Part shown: positions 56,257 through 64,000 of the stretch, in pieces
Layout of the letters: the number at the start of each line of letters is the position of its first letter
Position numbering within the stretch: the stretch's first letter is position 1
DNA from: Maribellus maritimus
Lineage (GTDB): Bacteria > Bacteroidota > Bacteroidia > Bacteroidales > Prolixibacteraceae
Direction of reading: 5' to 3'
DNA length: 64,000 bases
Assembly (NCBI RefSeq): GCF_022267315.1
Contig: NZ_JAIKLE010000022.1
Location: 62,001 to 126,000 of the forward strand
Translations under genes and position numbers: made by a program
Notes under the pieces: generated by a model
The model's database searches: none
Seen by the model: the letters and a program-made list of their open reading frames with translations, nothing else
What the model was told of the DNA's origin: nothing

Positions 56257-59200
56257 TTAAAACTTAACATTTACACCTAATGTTACTGTCGTTGGTTTTG
56301 GATACTGGAAGAAGAAAATATTCTGTCCCCACTGGTCACCGCCCCACGATGTAGCTTCAGGATCATAACCTTTAAAATCTTTTGAGTGAATTACAAAAAG
56401 ATTGTCAACGTTTGCATAAACTCTGCAAGAACGTAATCCTGTTCCCTTTAACAATCCACCATCGAAAGTGTAACCTAACGAAATCAGGTTTCCTCTCAGG
56501 AATGAACCGTCGCAAACCCAGTGATCATCAACCTCTGAATTCTGTCCATTTAATGAGGCATTACGAATTTGCTGAACCATTGTGTTTTGATTTTCTTCAG
56601 TCCACCCGTCATATAAAATGGTTGAAAGACCATTGGCATAGCCAGTCCTGTCTTCTGTTGAATGGAAGAACTGTTGCATTATATCAACTCCCAGTGTAAA
56701 CTGGAGATCCACAACCAAGTCGAAATTTTTATAATTAAAACGGTTGATAAAGCTACCTGTAAAATCAGGAAGACCTTTACCAATAATTTCTCTTTCAGCC
56801 GTACGTTTTGCAACCCCCGGTACAGCACCAACAGCAGCAGCTTCTTCAGCTTCATCAGTGCCCCAGGTACCTAATCTGCGATAGCCGTAAAATGAGCTCA
56901 ATGACTCACCAACACGAAGAATCGTCTGGCTTCCTGAAACCCACCATGGGCCAGGGAAAATATCTTCATCGTTTTCACCTAATTTTTCGATACGGTTTTT
57001 GTTATAATTCATGTTCAATGTGCTCTCCCAACTAAAACTGCTTTTTTGAACATTTCTTGTTGTTAGTAAGAAATCGATACCCTGGTTGGAAACCGAGCCA
57101 ATATTATCCATTACTGATTCGAATCCTGTAGAATGTGGTACCGGGCGCCCTAACAATAAATCGCTCGTAAGCTTGTAATAATAATCAATTTCCAATGATA
57201 CTTTCTGGTTGAAAGCAGTAATATTCATTCCCAAATCAAATTGCGAAGTTTTTTCCCATTCAAGATCTGGGTTGGGCAAACGGGTTACTACATTGTAGTT
57301 CGCCCTTTCGTTATTTAACAATACAGTACCACCCGAAATAGTTGCCAATGAACGGTATGTTCCCAACTCGGTACTTCCGGTAACACCATAACTGGCTCTC
57401 AGTTTCAGGAAATCAATCCAGGATACTGAACTCATAAATTCTTCGTTTGATGCAACCCAACCTAAACCTGCAGACGGGAAGAAACCATATTTATTGTTAT
57501 CTCCAAAACGTGATGAACCATCCGCTCTGGCGGTAACAGTTGCCATATATTTGTCTTTGTATGAATAACCAAAACGGAAAAAATACGAGTTCATCGACCA
57601 TCTTTCGTAAGATGAGCCAGGTGCACTTGGATCGCTTGCAGCACCTACGTTATTATACTTGAAAAAATCATCGGAAAAACCCGATACATTAATTGTATTT
57701 TCACGGTAAACGCGTTCCTGCCAGCTTAAGCCAAGCACCGAGTTGATACGGTGATCACCAACTGTTGTGTTGTATGAAAGATAAGTTTCTTCCTGCCAAT
57801 ACATGGTTTCGTAGTCGTTTACATTCGCCCATGCATTTGGATAAGAAATATTCAACAAATCTTTGGGACTGTATTCTTTGTTCTGGCGGACATGATTATC
57901 AATACCAAACTGTGTTTTCAAATCCAATCCTGGAAGAATGTGAAAATTCAGGAACGTATTTCCAAAAAATTGAGTACGATTTCTCAAACGTTCCTGTGTT
58001 TTTAACACGTGAACAGGGTTGGCCATTCCTTCCAAACCAAAGTTGCTGGTACTTGAACTGCTACTCCAACTTCCATCCGGAAATTTAACAGGCATAATCG
58101 GAACCATCTCAATCATTGAACGACGTGGCATCTGGTGACCACCGCCTTCCTCAATTTCATTTTCCCAAACCTTGTTAACCAACATGTTGATACCAAAGTC
58201 GAGCCATTTTGTCGGTTGCGCGTCGTAAGCAATTTTTGCATTTACACGTTTCATCCAGGAATTCAGCATAATTCCCTGATTATCCGAATAATTGAGAAAA
58301 GCGCCTACCGATGATTTTTCATTTCCCTGCTGAACGCTAAACTGATGATTGTGAGAAACGGCAACTCTGGTTGCTTCATCCTGCCAATCGGTATCATACA
58401 AAGGATTTCCATTGGCGTCAAACAAATTCGGGTCAGTAAAATCGATAGTTGGTTCGCTTCCCAATTCATAGTCTCGGTACTTTGGAGCGTTTTCATACCC
58501 TCTTTTAATTACTTCCAACCATTCTTCAGCATTCAGCAAATCCATTTTTTCACGAATTTTACCAACACTTACATAACCATCGTAACTAACAACAACTTCG
58601 CCGTTTTTGGCACCTCTTTTTGTAGTAACAAGGATAACACCATTCGCACCTCTTGCACCATAAATAGCTGCTGAAGAAGCGTCTTTCAACACCTCAATAC
58701 GTTCGATATCGTTTGGGTTAACAAGGTGAAAATCTTCCATTACAACACCATCAACAACATAAAGTGGATCAGTGTCTGTTTCAATTGAGTTTACACCGCG
58801 GATAATAACTCTTGTGCTTCCTGTTGGCGAGCCGGAATTAGAAAAGATGTTAACCCCTGCAACTTTACCTTTCATGCCCTGAAGCGCGTTAAACGAAGGT
58901 TTTTCCAAAATATCCTCTGCATTTACCACACCTACTGAACCTGTAACATCTGATTTCCGCTGAACACCATAACCAATGGCAACAACTTCCTCGATGCCAA
59001 TTGCATCAGTACGCATCGTAATATTAATCTCAGATTGATTGTCAACCGAAACTTCCTGAGTGACCATTCCTACAAAGGAAAACACGAGAGTTGCATCGCC
59101 AGGAATATCAGAAATCGAATAATCTCCGTCTAGATTTGTTATTGTCCCATTGGCTGTTCCTTTCACTAAAACAGTTACTCCAGGAAGAGGCTCTCCCATA

Positions 59201-59640
59201 TCATCAGTTACGTTTCCTGATACAGATGACGGCTGTTTTGCCACATTGTCAATGACTTTTTTGTTGGAAAGTACAACCTGACGATCAAAAACCGCATAGC
59301 TGATATTTGTCCCGTTTAATAAATTATCGAGTATTACTTCAATAGTTTTGTTCTCTACATTGATATTTACTTTTTGATCAACATCAATGAGATCCCTGTT
59401 GTAGAGGAAGAAAAACTCTGATTCATCTTCGATCATACTCAAAACGTTTTCCAGACTTTCGCCCTGCATTTTTAACGATAGTCTTGTTGCCTGTGAATAT
59501 GATTCCACAGCTGCTACCTGAAGTAAGCCGAGGAAAAAACAAAAAACAGTAAATCGTAACATTCTAATGCCTTTTTTAAAGGCAGTGTTCCCGGAAGGCT
59601 GAAAACCCGCCGGCGCCTTTAGTTTTAGAAATTTTTTCAT
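56257..59640 (-). CDS. SusC/RagA-family TonB-dependent outer-membrane transporter with STN domain
   Basis: A 1127-residue outer-membrane transporter. Signal peptide about 28-50 (an extended n-region precedes it), then a secretin/TonB N-terminal STN domain (about 53-128), a CarboxypepD-regulatory-like domain (about 139-210; SGNVTDDMGEPLPGVTVLVKGT), the TonB box region EEVVAIGYG (217-225), plug (VNPNDIERIEVLKDASSAAIYGARGANGVILVTTKRG) and barrel. The STN domain is the part that signals to FecR, which is encoded next to it. The ATG at 59640 is used because an upstream start at 59718 would add 26 residues before the normal MKKFLKLK start. It works with the SusD protein to take up a glycan or other ligand. 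Confidence 0.95.
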   Translation of the reverse strand: MKKFLKLKAPAGFQPSGNTAFKKGIRMLRFTVFCFFLGLLQVAAVESYSQATRLSLKMQGESLENVLSMIEDESEFFFLYNRDLIDVDQKVNINVENKTIEVILDNLLNGTNISYAVFDRQVVLSNKKVIDNVAKQPSSVSGNVTDDMGEPLPGVTVLVKGTANGTITNLDGDYSISDIPGDATLVFSFVGMVTQEVSVDNQSEINITMRTDAIGIEEVVAIGYGVQRKSDVTGSVGVVNAEDILEKPSFNALQGMKGKVAGVNIFSNSGSPTGSTRVIIRGVNSIETDTDPLYVVDGVVMEDFHLVNPNDIERIEVLKDASSAAIYGARGANGVILVTTKRGAKNGEVVVSYDGYVSVGKIREKMDLLNAEEWLEVIKRGYENAPKYRDYELGSEPTIDFTDPNLFDANGNPLYDTDWQDEATRVAVSHNHQFSVQQGNEKSSVGAFLNYSDNQGIMLNSWMKRVNAKIAYDAQPTKWLDFGINMLVNKVWENEIEEGGGHQMPRRSMIEMVPIMPVKFPDGSWSSSSSTSNFGLEGMANPVHVLKTQERLRNRTQFFGNTFLNFHILPGLDLKTQFGIDNHVRQNKEYSPKDLLNISYPNAWANVNDYETMYWQEETYLSYNTTVGDHRINSVLGLSWQERVYRENTINVSGFSDDFFKYNNVGAASDPSAPGSSYERWSMNSYFFRFGYSYKDKYMATVTARADGSSRFGDNNKYGFFPSAGLGWVASNEEFMSSVSWIDFLKLRASYGVTGSTELGTYRSLATISGGTVLLNNERANYNVVTRLPNPDLEWEKTSQFDLGMNITAFNQKVSLEIDYYYKLTSDLLLGRPVPHSTGFESVMDNIGSVSNQGIDFLLTTRNVQKSSFSWESTLNMNYNKNRIEKLGENDEDIFPGPWWVSGSQTILRVGESLSSFYGYRRLGTWGTDEAEEAAAVGAVPGVAKRTAEREIIGKGLPDFTGSFINRFNYKNFDLVVDLQFTLGVDIMQQFFHSTEDRTGYANGLSTILYDGWTEENQNTMVQQIRNASLNGQNSEVDDHWVCDGSFLRGNLISLGYTFDGGLLKGTGLRSCRVYANVDNLFVIHSKDFKGYDPEATSWGGDQWGQNIFFFQYPKPTTVTLGVNVKF

Positions 59641-59734
59641 AAATTTACAATTTGATAGAGTGAATAAATTATTAATTGATCTCGCTCTGCAAAGTCGACA
59701 GGAAAGTGCTGGTACCATTTTCCTGTTTTTGCAT

Positions 59735-60772
59735 CTAATTATCTTTCAATGTCATATGTACTATCTTCTTTTTTAAAATCCCATTTGCATCAAATTCTCT
59801 TTTGTCGATGCTATATTTTATCGGTGTTGTTAACGCTATTAACCGCAAAACTTCTTCCAGAGGCTCATCTTTAAATGTAGCTTTAAAACGGTAACTTTTT
59901 AATGTTTCATCTTCAACAATAATCTTTGCATTATACCACCTTTCTATTCTTGATAAAACCTGTTCCAGCGACTCGTTATCAATTACAAGAAATCCGTCCT
60001 TCCAGGCTGAAAACCTCTCCGCTTCAACCTCTTCAACGTTCAACATTCTTGTTTCGCGATTAAAGATTGCCCGTTTCCCAGGTGTCATTGTATACTTAAA
60101 TTTTCCGGCTTTTCCACTTATTTCCACTTTCCCTTCAGCCAAAACAACTTCAGTTTGGCCATCAGCAGCATAGGATAATACATTAAACTTTGTACCTAAA
60201 ACTTTAACATCAAAATCAGGAACATTCACGGTGAAATCAGAACTTGCGAGGTGCTTTACTTCAAAGTAAGCTTCGCCTTGCAACTGAACTTCTCTGTTTT
60301 GTTCAAACACCGCAGGAAATTTTAGTTTTGAACCGCTGTTAAGCCAGCCTGAAGAACTATCCGGAAGAAAAAACTCAACGCGTGCTCCTTCCGGGGCATT
60401 AATTTCGACCCAGCCTGAATTTAGCGGAATATTATTATCGGGTCGAACAAGATAGTAAAGTAAAAAGGCCAAAACGGGTATCAGCAAAATAGCCGCCGCC
60501 TGCCGGTAAAATTTATAGAAATTAAAACGTCTTTCTTTTTTATTATCCTCAAGCAAAATCTTGTAATGAATCTTTTCAAAAATATGGTCAAGAGATTTCT
60601 CTTCATCAGACTCTTTGCGGTTTATCTCATCCCATTCAACTGACAACTCTTCTTTAAATCCCGGAAAATCCTTTACATTATCGAACCACTCCTTAACGCT
60701 CAGATAATCGTTGTAGGAATATTTTCCTTTCGAAAAGTTTTTTAAAATATGTAAATCAAAATTCTCTTTCAT
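59735..60772 (-). CDS. FecR-family anti-sigma factor
   Basis: A 345-residue single-pass regulator. The cytosolic N-terminal part (1-90) binds the sigma factor, one transmembrane helix spans about 91-109, and the periplasmic FecR domain (about 118-225; INAPEGARVEFFLPDSSSGWLNSGSKLKFP) and a DUF4974/STN-like C-terminal domain (about 255-335; LEQVLSRIERWYNAKIIVEDE) follow. It relays the state of the SusC-like transporter to the ECF sigma factor. It lies 155 bp after the sigma gene and 94 bp before SusC. Confidence 0.93.
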   Translation of the reverse strand: MKENFDLHILKNFSKGKYSYNDYLSVKEWFDNVKDFPGFKEELSVEWDEINRKESDEEKSLDHIFEKIHYKILLEDNKKERRFNFYKFYRQAAAILLIPVLAFLLYYLVRPDNNIPLNSGWVEINAPEGARVEFFLPDSSSGWLNSGSKLKFPAVFEQNREVQLQGEAYFEVKHLASSDFTVNVPDFDVKVLGTKFNVLSYAADGQTEVVLAEGKVEISGKAGKFKYTMTPGKRAIFNRETRMLNVEEVEAERFSAWKDGFLVIDNESLEQVLSRIERWYNAKIIVEDETLKSYRFKATFKDEPLEEVLRLIALTTPIKYSIDKREFDANGILKKKIVHMTLKDN

Positions 60773-60927
60773 CCTTTCGAATTAAAGAAGGAGTGCTAAA
60801 TTTAAATAACACTTCCTTCCTTATTTAAACTAAATCTACATTTTGCTACCAATGTGTTTTTCAAACACTGGTTATATCCCTAATAACAGAAAATCCCCAG
60901 TCAGAAAAACAAAAAAAATCAAAAAAA

Positions 60928-61578
60928 TTATTTATCTATGAATAAGTAAAAGAATATGAGCCCTTTAACGCTTAACTCTTCAAATTCTTTTTTTAAGAAT
61001 TTCATTGCTTCTGTAATATGATATTCTACCGTTTTGGGTGTAATAGAAAGTTCTTCAGCAATTTCTTTTAATGATTTCTCCTCTATTTTCTTTTTTATAA
61101 AAACCTGTTTCCTTTTGTCAGGCATTTCTTCAATTAATTCATCCAGCTTATCCAGTAAGAGTTGAAAATTGTTCCGGTTGTCAAAATTTGTTACATCGGT
61201 TGAGAATTCCAATAAAATTTCGTGTTTGATACCATTTACTTTTGACAGCTTATTAAAATATTTACGAACGGAATTGAAAGCAATGGTAAAAATATAAGAC
61301 TGAAAGGAAGTATTTGTCTTTAACTCCTTCCTGTTGGCCCATACCTTTGTAAAAACCTCCTGCACAACATCTTCAGCAGCCTCCTTTGATTTCAGATAGC
61401 TTAACGAAAAACGATATAAGGGCTGACTGTAGCGTTCAAATATTTTCTGAAAAGAATCATGATTATCTTTCCTGATACCTGAAATAAGTTCGGCCTCGGT
61501 ATATGTTTTAACTACTTTCAACTGTCTGATAAAACTCGATTTGATAAAAAAAGCTGCAAATTTAATTCTGAATGGCAA
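60928..61578 (-). CDS. ECF-type RNA polymerase sigma-70 factor (FecI-like)
   Basis: A 216-residue ECF sigma factor that should activate the downstream FecR-SusC-SusD genes. Region 2 reads FERYSQPLYRFSLSYLKSKEAAEDVVQEVFTKVWANRKEL (about 48-88) and region 4 reads KSLKEIAEELSITPKTVEYHITEAMKFLKKEF (about 172-204). The true start may be a TTG at 61521 (Leu20) rather than the ATG at 61578, since a TAAATTTG -7 element lies at 61557-61564 inside the long version and family members usually begin just before the YTEAEL segment. The C-terminus ends in a short hydrophobic tail (GLIFFYLFIDK). Confidence 0.9.
   Translation of the reverse strand: MPFRIKFAAFFIKSSFIRQLKVVKTYTEAELISGIRKDNHDSFQKIFERYSQPLYRFSLSYLKSKEAAEDVVQEVFTKVWANRKELKTNTSFQSYIFTIAFNSVRKYFNKLSKVNGIKHEILLEFSTDVTNFDNRNNFQLLLDKLDELIEEMPDKRKQVFIKKKIEEKSLKEIAEELSITPKTVEYHITEAMKFLKKEFEELSVKGLIFFYLFIDK
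61557..61564 (-). promoter_or_regulatory. -7 element of the sigma-factor gene
   Basis: TAAATTTG on the minus strand fits TAnnTTTG. It implies transcription starting downstream of the ATG at 61578 and hence translation from the TTG at 61521. No clear -33 box. Confidence 0.4.
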
Positions 61579-61719
61579 AAATGAAAACTTTTCCCGTTTA
61601 AAAAAAACACAAAAATCATAATAAAAAGGGAATGCTTTTTCTGTAAACTTTTATTGATGTTTCGTTTTTTAAAATTATAATTTTGACAAATATTTATCTT
61701 GTGTATTTATAAAAAATAA

Positions 61720-62766
61720 ATGGAGAAAAAAAATAGAAAAAGACTACCGGCAGAATGGGAAAGACAATCGTTTTTACAACTCACCTTTCCACATAAAAAC
61801 AGCGACTGGAAATATCTTCTGGATGAAGTCTCCGCCTGTTTTGTCGACATTATTAAAACTGCAGCAAAATTTCAGGATGTGCTGGTGGTATGCGACGATG
61901 TGATCCGTGTAAAATCGTATTTTGACAAGTCGGAAAATGTATATTTTATTCAGGCAGAATCGAATGATACCTGGGCCCGTGACCATAGTGGCATCACAGT
62001 TTTTGAAGGCAATGAAACTGTTATACAGGACTATATTTTTAATGGCTGGGCTCAAAAATTTGAAGCTGGACTTGACAATCAAATTACAAAAAAGCTCTTT
62101 AAAAAAGGAATTTTTGAAAATTGTAGTTTACAAAGTTTTGATTTTGTTTTGGAAGGTGGCTCCATTGAGAGCGATGGAAAAGGAACAATTCTTACCACTT
62201 CCGAATGTCTGCTTTCAAAAAACCGGAACGAACAATTCACACAAAAGGAAATTGAAAATATTCTGAAAAAAAATTTCGGTGCCAACCGGATTTTATGGTT
62301 AAATCACGGTTATCTGGCCGGAGATGATACTGATTCACACATCGACACGCTGGCACGTTTTTGCAATGAAAATACAATTGCCTATGCTGGATGTAACAAT
62401 CCGGACGATGAGCATTTTGAAGCATTACAAAAGATGAAAAATGAACTGCAACAATTCACCCGGCCCAACGGAAAGTCTTACGATTTGATTGAACTGCCCA
62501 TGCCGGGTGCCTGTTATGATAGCGAGGGAAACCGTTTGCCTGCAACCTACGCCAACTTTACCGTTATAAACAATGCTGTTCTGCTTCCGGTATACGGTGT
62601 TGAGGAGGACGAAATTGCTGTGGAAAGATTAAAAAAATGTTTTCCTCAAAGAGAAATAATACCATTAAATTGCAGCGTGTTAATTGAACAGCACGGCTCG
62701 CTACATTGTATAACGATGCAATACCCTGAGCCGGTAAAACTGAACAAAGAAAATTTTTTAAAATGA
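61720..62766 (+). CDS. aguA: agmatine deiminase
   Basis: A 348-residue guanidino-group-modifying enzyme of the agmatine deiminase / bacterial peptidylarginine-deiminase superfamily: agmatine + water to N-carbamoylputrescine + ammonia. The catalytic Cys330 lies in HGSLHCITMQYP, the substrate/catalytic Asp87 in TWARDHSG and His207 in DDTDSHIDT. The usual EGGSIH segment is EGGSIES here. No signal peptide, so it is cytosolic, unlike secreted P. gingivalis PPAD. The next gene (4-bp overlap) encodes the enzyme of the following step, which strongly supports the agmatine route to putrescine. Confidence 0.92.
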   Translation: MEKKNRKRLPAEWERQSFLQLTFPHKNSDWKYLLDEVSACFVDIIKTAAKFQDVLVVCDDVIRVKSYFDKSENVYFIQAESNDTWARDHSGITVFEGNETVIQDYIFNGWAQKFEAGLDNQITKKLFKKGIFENCSLQSFDFVLEGGSIESDGKGTILTTSECLLSKNRNEQFTQKEIENILKKNFGANRILWLNHGYLAGDDTDSHIDTLARFCNENTIAYAGCNNPDDEHFEALQKMKNELQQFTRPNGKSYDLIELPMPGACYDSEGNRLPATYANFTVINNAVLLPVYGVEEDEIAVERLKKCFPQREIIPLNCSVLIEQHGSLHCITMQYPEPVKLNKENFLK

Positions 62767-63647
62767 AAAAAATAAAAGCCGGATTGGTACAACAAAAATG
62801 TACCGGGAACAAAAGTGAGAACATTGCTAAAAGTGTTGAAGAAATAAAAATATGTGCATCGCAGGGTGCTGAACTTGTTATATTGCAGGAATTACACAGC
62901 AGTCTTTATTTTTGCCAAACGGAAGATACTGATATGTTTGACCTTGCCGAGACGATTCCAGGCCCCGCCACCGAAACCTTTTCAAAAGTAGCCAAAGAAA
63001 CCGGAGTTGTTTTGGTTACTTCACTCTTTGAAAAACGGGCTGCCGGACTGTATCATAACACCGCTGTGGTATTTGAAAAAGATGGTTCAGTTGCCGGTAT
63101 TTACAGGAAGATGCATATTCCTGATGACCCTTCGTATTATGAAAAATTCTACTTTACTCCCGGCGATCTCGGCTTTAATCCGGTTAAAACATCACTGGGA
63201 AATCTGGGCGTACTCATTTGCTGGGATCAGTGGTATCCGGAAGCCGCACGTTTGATGGCTTTGGCAGGTGCAGAAATTCTGATTTATCCCACAGCAATTG
63301 GTTGGGAACCATCGGATACACAAGAAGAAAAAGCAAGACAGCTGGGAGCCTGGATGATTTCGCAACGAGGACATGCTGTTGCCAATGGCTTGCCCGTTAT
63401 CGGTGTAAACCGAACAGGGTACGAAGGCGATCCTTCAGGGATTGGAAATGGAATTACATTTTGGGGAAACTCGTTTGTTGCCGGTCCTCAGGGAGAAATT
63501 ATTTACCAGTTTTCTTCCGAATATGAACAGTCGGAAGTGGTTGAAATCGATTTATCACGATCGGAAGATGTTCGTCGGATATGGCCTTTCCTGCGCGACA
63601 GGAGGATTGATGAATATGACGAAATTGTAAAACGTTACCGCGACTAA
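62763..63647 (+). CDS. aguB: N-carbamoylputrescine amidase
   Basis: A 294-residue nitrilase-superfamily amidase that converts N-carbamoylputrescine to putrescine, CO2 and ammonia. The catalytic triad is Glu43 (LQELHSS), Lys116 (YRKMHIPDDP) and Cys153 (LICWDQWYPEAAR). YEKFYFTPGDLGF is characteristic of AguB. It overlaps the agmatine deiminase gene by 4 bp, so the two enzymes of one pathway are translationally coupled. Confidence 0.94.
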   Translation: MKKIKAGLVQQKCTGNKSENIAKSVEEIKICASQGAELVILQELHSSLYFCQTEDTDMFDLAETIPGPATETFSKVAKETGVVLVTSLFEKRAAGLYHNTAVVFEKDGSVAGIYRKMHIPDDPSYYEKFYFTPGDLGFNPVKTSLGNLGVLICWDQWYPEAARLMALAGAEILIYPTAIGWEPSDTQEEKARQLGAWMISQRGHAVANGLPVIGVNRTGYEGDPSGIGNGITFWGNSFVAGPQGEIIYQFSSEYEQSEVVEIDLSRSEDVRRIWPFLRDRRIDEYDEIVKRYRD

Positions 63648-63649
63648 AT

Positions 63650-64000
63650 ATGGATTACGAAAGACATGAACGACCAGCCGAAAATCTTCCCATATACAAA
63701 AAAGGAAAAGAAATTTTTGACGTTGTACACCAAATCAGTGAACTGATACTGGAAGACAATGAACACCTTCAATTTGTAAAAGGAAATATGCTAAGCGACG
63801 CTGCTCAGCTTACCGTCAAAGTAGCAGGTGCCGAAGGTGGTTATCTTTACGACATCAGAATGGAAGCCGCCGCCATAATACGAAAAGCTGCCCGCGACTT
63901 GATGGTTTCAAATCATTCTCTGGAAATGTTTGGCTTTGAAGAGGTTCAGTATTTCGACATCGTTAGAGAATTAATTGCGGAATACAGATTGCTTTTTATT
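63650..64000 (+). CDS. unknown protein following aguAB (partial, C-terminus outside window)
   Basis: An ATG at 63650, 2 bp after the aguB stop, opens a frame that stays open to the end of the window (117 codons). It starts MDYERHERPAENLPIYKKGK and is predicted to be almost entirely helical, with many acidic and aromatic residues and no signal peptide (ISELILEDNEHLQFVKGNM; DIVRELIAEYRLLFI). I do not recognise its family. The tight spacing suggests co-transcription with aguAB; a link to polyamine metabolism is only inferred from position. Confidence 0.6.
   Translation, partial: MDYERHERPAENLPIYKKGKEIFDVVHQISELILEDNEHLQFVKGNMLSDAAQLTVKVAGAEGGYLYDIRMEAAAIIRKAARDLMVSNHSLEMFGFEEVQYFDIVRELIAEYRLLFI

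Noticed and set aside
59641-59718. Longer start for the SusC-like protein
   Set aside because: The extension (MVPALSCRLC...) does not resemble SusC N-termini, while the ATG at 59640 gives the usual MKKFLKLK start.
61683-61711. Possible TTG ... TATTTATA promoter before the agmatine deiminase gene
   Set aside because: The -7 half departs from TAnnTTTG in its TTTG part, so it is not distinguishable from AT-rich background.

Overview
The window is ordinary chromosome from a Bacteroidota bacterium, most like a marine or anaerobic Marinilabiliales/Prolixibacteraceae-type organism. The evidence is a SusC/SusD pair with its FecI-type sigma factor and FecR anti-sigma factor, many Bacteroidota-style lipoproteins, several TAnnTTTG -7 promoter elements, AT-rich DNA, and a carbohydrate-degrading enzyme set (three GH2 enzymes, GH51, a GH43-like protein, a sulfatase). 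I see no rRNA, tRNA, CRISPR array, insertion sequence or phage. The genus is inference only.

Layout. 1-6300: start of a PAS-type sensor protein, then two divergent GH2-type glycosidases. 6.4-13.0 kb: a heavy-metal efflux operon (small His-rich protein, His-rich CusB/CzcB-like adaptor, CzcA/CusA-like pump, CzcC-like outer-membrane protein). 13.0-18.2 kb: SDR oxidoreductase, AraC regulator, sulfatase, flavodoxin-ferredoxin fusion, second AraC regulator. 18.3-22.9 kb: an unusual class I isoprenoid-synthase-fold protein, YebC, a 47-residue Cys-containing protein, a sugar-kinase-like/RapZ-C fusion and a DUF218 membrane protein. 23.0-27.3 kb: a lipoprotein built from two tandem copies of one domain, and an OmpR/PhoB-type two-component system. 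27.4-35.6 kb: esterase and M28 peptidase, divergent from an operon of a VWA membrane protein and three paralogous lipoproteins. 35.6-43.5 kb: GH51 arabinofuranosidase; an operon of a membrane protein, SUI1/YciH, a GH43-like enzyme and CvfB; then a large GH2 beta-galactosidase. 43.7-47.0 kb: M48 metallopeptidase and PBP1A. 47.3-54.5 kb: RND drug-efflux operon (two TetR regulators, TolC, adaptor, pump, PG0541-type protein). 54.6-61.6 kb: SusD, SusC, FecR, ECF sigma. 61.7-64.0 kb: agmatine deiminase, N-carbamoylputrescine amidase and the start of an unknown gene.

The observation I would follow first is a promoter module present twice. The lipoprotein at 23075-24895 and the response-regulator/kinase operon at 25074-27277 are each preceded by a near-identical pair of 11-bp-spaced direct repeats (ATCACA, one variable base, AAGTATCACAAAA on the + strand), followed at the same distance by a TAnnTTTG-like -7 element and at the same 24-nt distance by the start codon. 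This is the geometry of a PhoB-type box replacing the -33 element. It predicts that the regulator controls itself and the tandem-domain lipoprotein. Other items of interest are the kinase/RapZ-C fusion with its tiny downstream gene, the orphan isoprenoid synthase, the VWA plus triple-lipoprotein operon, the His-rich metal-efflux adaptor, and several genes whose only sensible start is TTG.
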